A stretch of 64,000 nt of DNA from Tomocerus qinae (taxonomy: Eukaryota; Arthropoda; Collembola; Entomobryomorpha; Tomoceridae). Under the pieces are notes generated by a model. That model saw only the letters and a list, made by a program, of their open reading frames with translations. It had not been told where the DNA came from and did not search any database. The stretch's first letter is position 1, and each line of letters begins with the position of its first letter. Location of the stretch: assembly GCA_020055645.1 (NCBI GenBank), contig CM034547.1, positions 6,138,001 through 6,202,000 of the forward strand. Reading direction: 5' to 3'. Of the stretch, positions 57,885 through 64,000 are shown piece by piece. Position numbers and translations under genes: made by a program.

Positions 57885-60800
57885 ATGGTTAATGTAATTA
57901 ATCGTAAGATTATTCTTCGTCGAATAACAAATATCTTAATTATTGAACTTGCAATTCTACTTCAAAACAGCATACAATTGGCTGAAAGGAAATCGCCAAT
58001 TGGTATTTTTAATGCTTTGGTTCATTACACAATATCACAAAATGCAGAATTCCTTCTCATTCTCGAAAATTCGTCAGAAATTGGTACAATTCTAAATACA
58101 AAAATCTATTTTAAATGTAATTAAAGTTAAAATGTCAAAATATTAAAATGCTGCTCATAAATTGGAAAAAAGTCAGGAATATTCATTACTGTTATTATTA
58201 ATTTTTGTGATTTATCGAACTATTCAAGATTCCTTACAATGTTTTTAAAAATGCATATTAAAACAATAGAATTATAATTAAAACCAACAAAGCACACAAC
58301 GGGAAAAATGAGCCCAAACAAAAAAAAATTAAAGCAATCTCGTTCCCAGTTATTAAAAAAATTCAAGATAATATTATTTTCTTGTAGAATACTACGTTTC
58401 CTTTGGTCATCCTTTGGCTTGGTGCTGGCTTTACGAGTTTAATCTTGAAAATTATCAAGGCCAATTGATTTTTAATGACAACAGTAGTTTCACTGTTAAT
58501 TTAATAGCGGAGCTCAATAATTCAACCAACTTTGTAAGTTCCACTGTAATTAATCTAGTATTTGGTGTCACTCACAAGCTAGTCATTACCAAAACGTTTT
58601 TATAGATATTTTCTAATATTAATAGTGTATTTTTATCTAAAGTTGAACCCATTCGCCAAAGAAAATTCATCGTCCCTAAAGAATTCAAAAACCTTCCACA
58701 TGCCATGGCACATGCATTTGTTTATTTGCCTACCTTCGAAAAATCTTTTTAAAAACATTTCAAAGTCTGCTCTGTCGTCATTATCACTGACTCTGACATC
58801 TCACGTGTTCGCAGTTGTTGACGAAGCAATTTTCGAACTTTATGCTATCAAAAATGAAATTTTGGTAACCCAGTTTGTTCAGGATGTTAAATATTCAACT
58901 GAAGATGGTGCCATTAAATTTTTATACACTCTAAAGCAAGATTCTGTGCGACGAAGAAATCTCCGGGGACAGACAATCGTAGGAATGGCTCTTGTAAGTT
59001 TACAAATTCAGAATCAAAAAATTCTGTGCTAGTCAAATAAAATGTCATGTCTATGCATACTGTAGGATGAAAAATATAATTCAGCAGCTGCCAAGCTTAA
59101 CAAAGATGGGAATCGTTTTGAACCAGGACCTTCAGTACACTTTTTCCACGATATGAGAGATTATCTTAATTTCACGTAATAATTAAAAAATATTTCACAA
59201 ACCAAAATCTGCATAATCAAAACTTATTAATTTTTTTTGAAAATAGCGAATCAAGCATGCTTGTTAATAGCTCATCCCTTAAGCTGACTAGTAGAAACAA
59301 CTCTGTAGATTATTCATTAAGGCAAGTAATCGTTTCAGAAAAAAACTTTGGCACAGAAACTTTTCTTCAGACAACAGCAGCACATCAGAGGTAATAACTA
59401 ATTAATTTACCATTTCAGAATATCTCATTAGTACAATATCTTTCTCAAGGGCACATTCTAGAAATTGTATATAGGGGTACTAATTTCTAAAAATGAGTAA
59501 CGCATAAATAAAACAAAGCCCTTACCTTAATACTAATTTATTTGATTCAATTTATGATAAGCATAGGTACTAAGTGTTATTCGAATTATTTCGAATTATT
59601 TCGAATTTATTCGAATTATTTCGAATTTATTCGAATTATTTCGAATTTATTCGAATTATTTCGAATTTATTCGAATTATTTCGAATTTATTCGAATTATT
59701 TCGAATTTATTCGAATTATTTCGAATTTATTCGAATTATTTCGAATTTATTCGAATTATTTCGAATTTATTCGAATTATTTCGAATTATTTCGAATTTAT
59801 TCGAATTATTTCGAATTTGTTCGACTTATTTCGAATTTGTTCGACTTATTTCAATAACCCCGTTACACCTTTTACATTGAATTGAGTGCATCGTGCAGGT
59901 ATTATGAATTATGAATAATAATTCTACATTCAGGGCAATGATCTATTTTGAACAACCTCCCTACGGATCAATAAGGAATGTGTTGATTTCTCCATTTAGT
60001 AAACGTATTTGGTTGTGCCTTTTTCTTACTTGGATCGTTATCTTTATAACTCTCAAATTCTCTTTGCGAATATATAAATTCTCAGAAGGGGCTACTACGG
60101 ATACTAGAAGACAAGTGACAGAATTTGAAAAAGAACTTGGATTCTGCATTCTTCATACTGGATGCCTTCATGGTACTGAAATGAACGTATGGGATTTTAT
60201 TTAAAAGTCAATTCCTTAATTAAAATAGACTCTACTTTAGGGTGGTCAGGATTTGTAATGATGGAATCAAATTATTTGAAAGTAATATTTTTCGTGTCAT
60301 CTATGATGAGTATTGTTATCTACAATTCCTACTCTGCCACTTTTGTCTCTCGCTTAACTACAGAAAAACCTCCCATTCAATTCTTTCAGCAAATCTTGCA
60401 AAATGACTTTACTCTGGCAATTCACAAACAATCTCAAAATTTGCAGAATATGATACAGGTATAGGTAAACCAATCTAGGTAAAAAGTCCTTTGTGGGGTT
60501 GAAATAATTTGTAATCAAAATTTGAATGATAAACGTAGAATATGAATATTACATCGAAAATACAACTCGTGTCCACAGAAGAAGAAATTCAGATTCTCAA
60601 GAACAAAAGAATAGCCCTGGTTTCTTATCCCGACAAATTCAAGTCTGCAATTAGCGAACTATCCTATTCTGAAAGTTACTTATGTACACATTTTCAATCC
60701 CTGCCTGTGGACTCAGTTATCCCATCAAAAATTGCGAATTTCATCAGGAAAGGCAGTGAATTCAAGGAACTTTTTAATGTTAGGTAAAATGGCGGAAAAT

Positions 60801-61117
60801 AATGTGGCCCCTTCCTCGAAATCTTATTATAATCATTATGGTATAATAATTTAATATGAAATTTATATTTATTCTTTAGGATAGTCCACAATATGGAAAT
60901 AGGAACTACTTTAAGAAATCGTCGAGTTTATAGAATGCATTCAGAAATTCGATGCTTTGGCGCCACAACGATGGAGTCTGAAACAGTTAGTTTCAAACCA
61001 TTAAGCTATAATGATATATTTACTGCATTGACTCTATTTTTCTGTGGATTATGTTTTGCTCTATTAAATTTAATTTGCGAATTTGCACGATTTCACTGCA
61101 GATTTAGTACTGCCTAA
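57885..61117 (+). CDS. Ionotropic receptor-like channel 5 (multi-exon)
   Basis: Paralogue of receptor 4. Exons: 57885-58083, 58388-58533, 58643-58993 (acceptor least certain), 59066-59175, 59247-59390, 59934-60172, 60241-60458, 60539-60783, 60880-61117; 629 aa; junction phases match gene 4 throughout. Hydrophobic start ITNILIIELAILLQNSIQLA is signal-like. Blocks: FEPGPSVHFFHDMRDYLNFT; FEQPPYGSIRNVLISPFSKR; M1 IWLCLFLTWIVIFITLKFSL; FCILHTGCLHG; TM VIFFVSSMMSIVIYNSYSAT then FVSRLTTEKPP; VSTEEEIQILKNKRIALVSY; SEFKELFNVR; last TM DIFTALTLFFCGLCFALLNL. An intact frame across nine exons argues for a working channel. The intron at 59391-59933 holds a remarkable 10-bp-phased repeat. Ligand unknown. 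Confidence 0.86.
59581..59850. repeat. 27-unit, exactly 10-bp tandem array with phased TTCGAA/AATT
   Basis: Twenty-seven consecutive 10-bp units, mostly alternating tcgaattatt and tcgaatttat (20-bp higher-order period), with the last few units variant (tcgacttatt, tcgaatttgt). Every unit restarts exactly 10 bp after the previous one, with no length change. It lies wholly within an intron of receptor 5. It is not a CRISPR: there are no spacers. Confidence 0.95.
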
Positions 61118-61345
61118 TAATTTTTACAAAACTGCGCTTGTTGTCCCATGATGATGAACTTTATGTGTCATAATTAAGCCAATTTCAATTTCCAAATTAA
61201 ACGAAACAGTATGCAATAGGTGAATAACGATATTTATTAACAAGTAACTAAAATTTGTGAATAAAATAAATAATGTTGAAATAAAGATACCAACAATTTA
61301 TGAAAGTCTGTAACTGCAACGACGACAGACGTTTCTCTTCCTTAA

Positions 61346-61693
61346 GGGTGGTTAATAGCGGGGTGACTTGAGCATAAACTTTGTGTGTATTACTTAGGAT
61401 TAGAGTATAGCCCATATAAAATTTCCAAAAAGTGGCGAACCTCAAACTTGTGGCTCCGAAATATTAAAAAATCGAATAATAGCGTTGGCGGGAAAACATG
61501 ATTTCCCGCCAACGCTATAATTCAAAACTTATTAGGAATTTCAAAATTTTCTGAGCCACAAGTCTGAACTATTCACCTTCCGCCACTTTTTTGAACTTTT
61601 GAAGACTTTTGGTAAATAAATACGGACTATACTCTAATCCTAAGTAATACACACAAAATATATATTCAAGTTAAGCCCCGCTATTAACCACCC
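61346..61693. mobile_element. Fold-back MITE with TTAA target sites
   Basis: A 348-bp element almost entirely made of two inverted arms of about 165 bp. Ends GGGTGGTTAATAGCGGGG and CCCCGCTATTAACCACCC are perfect inverted repeats over 18 bp; the centre is a perfect stem around gcgttggcgggaaa/tttcccgccaacgc. TTAA lies on both sides (61342-61345 and 61694-61697). The arms have diverged by small changes (e.g. tgtgtgtattacttaggatta against taatcctaagtaatacacac, nearly identical). No coding capacity. It sits just downstream of the E2 gene's stop, probably in its 3' UTR or flank. Confidence 0.88.
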
Positions 61694-61728
61694 TTAAAGT
61701 CCATTTACTTTGAATAGTCTCCGATTTA

Positions 61729-62340
61729 TTAGTTTTCATCAATTTTCATTTCGTCTTCGTCGTCATCAGTGTCATCGTTGTCGTATGTTTCGATTTCATC
61801 GTCAGAAATGGTCTGCTGGTTGTCAAAACTCTGTTTTTCTTTACGTTCGGACAGTTCGGAGGGATAATATAGCCAAGTCTTTGTAGCCTTCAGTTTGTAA
61901 TGATTTTCTGCCTCTTCATAGGATTTCGAGGCCAAAATTTGGTAAGTAATTGGATCGTTGATTAACGTATGAGCAGCTTCCAAATTAATTGGATTGTTTA
62001 CATTAGGATCTTCGAGAATACATCGCACGCTGAGTAGCAAAGACCAAACCGAATGGGCCGGGCTCCAGTCGTCTTTAAGAATGCAAACTCGTCCTTGAGA
62101 ATCAATGTTCGGATGATAAATTAATGTAGAGAACTTCATTACAGGTGGCTCTAATGGATAACGTTCACCGAATCGGAGAGTCGCTTCTATGGGATTCCCT
62201 GACGGAGAGAAAATTGTGATGTGCCACAAACAGATGTTCTCTTTTGATGGAAACCCCGAAATTCCTGTCAGAGTTTCTCTACAAAACTCCTTCCAGTCAT
62301 TTAGCAAACGCTTGACTAACCAATTGCTTCGTCTATCCAT
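61729..62340 (-). CDS. RAD6-like ubiquitin-conjugating enzyme E2 with acidic tail
   Basis: E2 enzyme that carries ubiquitin as a thioester and passes it to substrates with an E3. Single exon on the minus strand, 203 aa. Seen: LVKRLLNDWKEF helix; NICLWHITIFSPSGNPIEA; RYPLEPPVMKF; the HPN motif at 76-78 (YHPNIDSQG); catalytic Cys86 in GRVCILKDDWSP; SLLLSVRCILEDPNVNNPIN. Compared with RAD6/UBE2A, the loop between the catalytic Cys and WSP is two residues shorter. The C-terminus (about 150-203) adds a strongly acidic tail (DDDTDDDEDEMK type), as in yeast Rad6 and CDC34. Could be an intronless retrocopy or a lineage-specific E2. All catalytic landmarks are intact. Confidence 0.88.
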   Translation of the reverse strand: MDRRSNWLVKRLLNDWKEFCRETLTGISGFPSKENICLWHITIFSPSGNPIEATLRFGERYPLEPPVMKFSTLIYHPNIDSQGRVCILKDDWSPAHSVWSLLLSVRCILEDPNVNNPINLEAAHTLINDPITYQILASKSYEEAENHYKLKATKTWLYYPSELSERKEKQSFDNQQTISDDEIETYDNDDTDDDEDEMKIDEN

Positions 62341-63498
62341 AATAAATTTTTATTACGAATCCCTGTTTCTGTATCTTGTATGTTTCTATCCTTTGTTCAG
62401 CTGATTCTCTCAGAGGATTTGCTGAAAATAATTAAAAAAAAAATTATTGGAACCCTTTGGGCTTTAATGTAGAAGAAAAAAATGTATGTGCTGGAAAACA
62501 AACTTATATTTTTGTCAAAGTTGTATTGTCTTTTTAAATCAAAGCAAAAAATGCTTTTCCTGGAGATTAGAATACCTTAAAATGCCTTCGGCTTAATAGT
62601 TGTTGATTGCAATATATATTCAAAAATATTATTGAAATTTAGCCAATTTAGACTGGTTTAAAGTTACAGTATTCAGAATGTTTAAGTTTATATTTCATTT
62701 GCGGATTCAACCGCAGTCAGAGTCACTAAATCAGTGTTATTATATTCAGATCGTAGACCTCAATCAATCTACGTAAAGTTTCTTCTACGAAAATGCTAAT
62801 GGTCATCTGCTTATATAGGTTTATACAGCTCTGTTCTTTAGGTCTCTGTGTCTAACCACTTACTATCACATTTCGATTTTTTAATTCATTCGTATTTCTC
62901 TGTAGAGAAAAGATCTCGTTCTTACCGAGTAGTGGCAATGCGTCACGTATTCCAAGTAAAGCATTAAGCTTTGCATTTTGGCATAACAGTAACTGTAGTC
63001 AGTAAGGACTGGAGATAAGGAGAAGCTACGTCCTTCGTGGAAGAGGGGTGAACAGTTAATAACGAAATGTAAGCACTTCTCTTACTTACGCGATGTATGT
63101 TATCAATGTCAAATGTGTTATTGTACATTAGGTTATAAAAATAAAACATTTTTTTTACTTCTTGTCTTATACATTAAGCATATTCACTTCCCTCCGAGTA
63201 TTCAGTTGCTGACAAATGTCAATAATTGCATATCAATGTATAATATTACAAGAGACTTGTGCCACAGTTTCACACGAATATGATTCTTACTTGAGAATGA
63301 TAAGAATTTTTTATTAATTATTTTGAAGATTAGGGACTAGCGGACTTGATTACTGGGTATTCAGTATTGTGGCAACTGCGATAAAATAAATCTCACAAAT
63401 ACATCAATCAGAATCAAAATATTGTAGAACTGAATGGGTACATTACTTGGGTGTAAAAAAGAAGCATTTTTAATTACAATGAAATTATCATAGTTTAA
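62341..63498. other. Region upstream of the E2 gene
   Basis: Presumed promoter side of the E2 gene; otherwise AT-rich with no gene or repeat recognised. A somewhat GC-richer stretch at about 62920-63060 has no coherent frame. Confidence 0.5.
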
Positions 63499-63732
63499 GC
63501 CTAGTTTATAGTCTAGGTTTCATGCAGTTATCGTGGGAGCGTTAAATGAAGGTGAAAATTGCCACCCTTGGATCATTGAAGCATTTCAATAACTCGGAAA
63601 GTGAAGAACTTCATTTTAACGTCAAAATAACTTGGTAAAATCCAAATTGTAAATTTTGAAAGTGAAAATTTTCACTGTAACTTCACAACATTCACGATAT
63701 AACTTAGTGAAACCTGTACTATAAACTAGGCA
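63499..63732. mobile_element. Probable MITE with TTAA target sites
   Basis: A 234-bp segment beginning gcctagtttatag and ending ctataaactaggca, with the inverted similarity continuing about 60 bp inward at roughly 75% identity (caggtttca, ttatcgtg and gtgaaaatt blocks). TTAA occurs at both edges (63495-63498 and 63733-63736). No coding capacity. Confidence 0.7.
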
Positions 63733-64000
63733 TTAATGACCAAAGCAGAATATAATCGAGTCGAACGAAAGAAGTGCATCTATGAGTATAAAATCTTATT
63801 TACTACACTGATTTTCTTGTGTCTAATAAAAAGACCTGCGCTTAACTCTTGTAACGTTAGTATTATGAAAGGAATTGCAATTAAAAAATGTTATTATGCA
63901 CTTGCAGTTAGCAAATTACTATTTATTTATTTAAGTGTGGTCAGTAGAGTGATTTGAAATATCGTTCCGCGTGATGCGACTTAGCTATTTATCTCATAGC
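63733..64000. other. Terminal stretch of the window
   Basis: A 73-codon forward open frame (63736-63957) starts in the MITE flank and has no family signature; nothing else is recognisable. Confidence 0.4.

Noticed and set aside
59581-59850. CRISPR array
   Set aside because: Contiguous 10-bp units without spacers in a eukaryotic intron.
59542-59885. Isoleucine/phenylalanine-rich repeat proteins (FRIYSNYFELFRI type)
   Set aside because: These frames arise from translating the 10-bp tandem array inside an intron.

Overview
The window looks like nuclear DNA of a protostome animal, most likely an arthropod and perhaps a springtail-like hexapod (the taxon is inferred). The DNA is AT-rich. Most genes are split by short GT-AG introns of about 70-300 nt. 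There are five ionotropic-receptor-type channel genes, a protostome chemoreceptor class, and a cytochrome-b5-related desaturase of the arthropod type. No prokaryotic operon structure, CRISPR array or convincing rRNA or tRNA was seen. Exon borders were deduced by hand from splice signals, reading phase and family alignment.

Layout. 1-107: tail of an unknown gene. 2315-5158: nine-exon CD36/SCARB scavenger receptor with a hAT-type MITE in one intron. 6026-8825: tandem pair of PhzF-fold isomerase genes. 10081-11853: cytochrome b5-desaturase fusion (Cyt-b5-r type). 12627-22120: three single-exon ionotropic receptors in tandem. 24619-36415: two FMN-dependent 2-hydroxyacid oxidases with matching intron positions; between them lies a filamin-NHL protein (27692-29219) flanked by an inverted repeat of about 180 bp. 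The second oxidase carries a decayed 2-kb piggyBac element in one intron, itself split by a 411-bp fold-back element. 38719-39532: short glycogenin-like protein. 39855-49713: giant highly reducing type I polyketide synthase, with about 9 kb in one exon, domain order KS-AT-DH-MT-ER-KR-ACP-R. 51087-53872 and 57885-61117: two multi-exon ionotropic-receptor-like genes on either side of an opposite-strand F-box gene. 61729-62340: opposite-strand RAD6-like E2 enzyme next to a fold-back MITE.

How the genes may work together. The window mixes chemosensory channels (two different architectures), lipid handling (CD36, desaturase), redox enzymes (2-hydroxyacid oxidases) and a polyketide assembly line whose terminal reductase predicts release as an aldehyde or alcohol. 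No pathway linking them is proven; the PKS looks like a one-gene natural-product system. The glycogenin-like gene ends about 320 bp before it on the same strand.

Most notable observations: the reductase-terminated PKS as a single huge exon in an intron-rich genome, including a His where its KR normally has the catalytic Tyr; the inverted-repeat-flanked NHL gene between the two oxidases; the fold-back element precisely nested at a TTAA inside piggyBac transposase; the 27 x 10-bp phased TTCGAA/AATT array inside a receptor intron; and oxidase paralogues with a signal-like N-terminus and no peroxisomal C-terminus.
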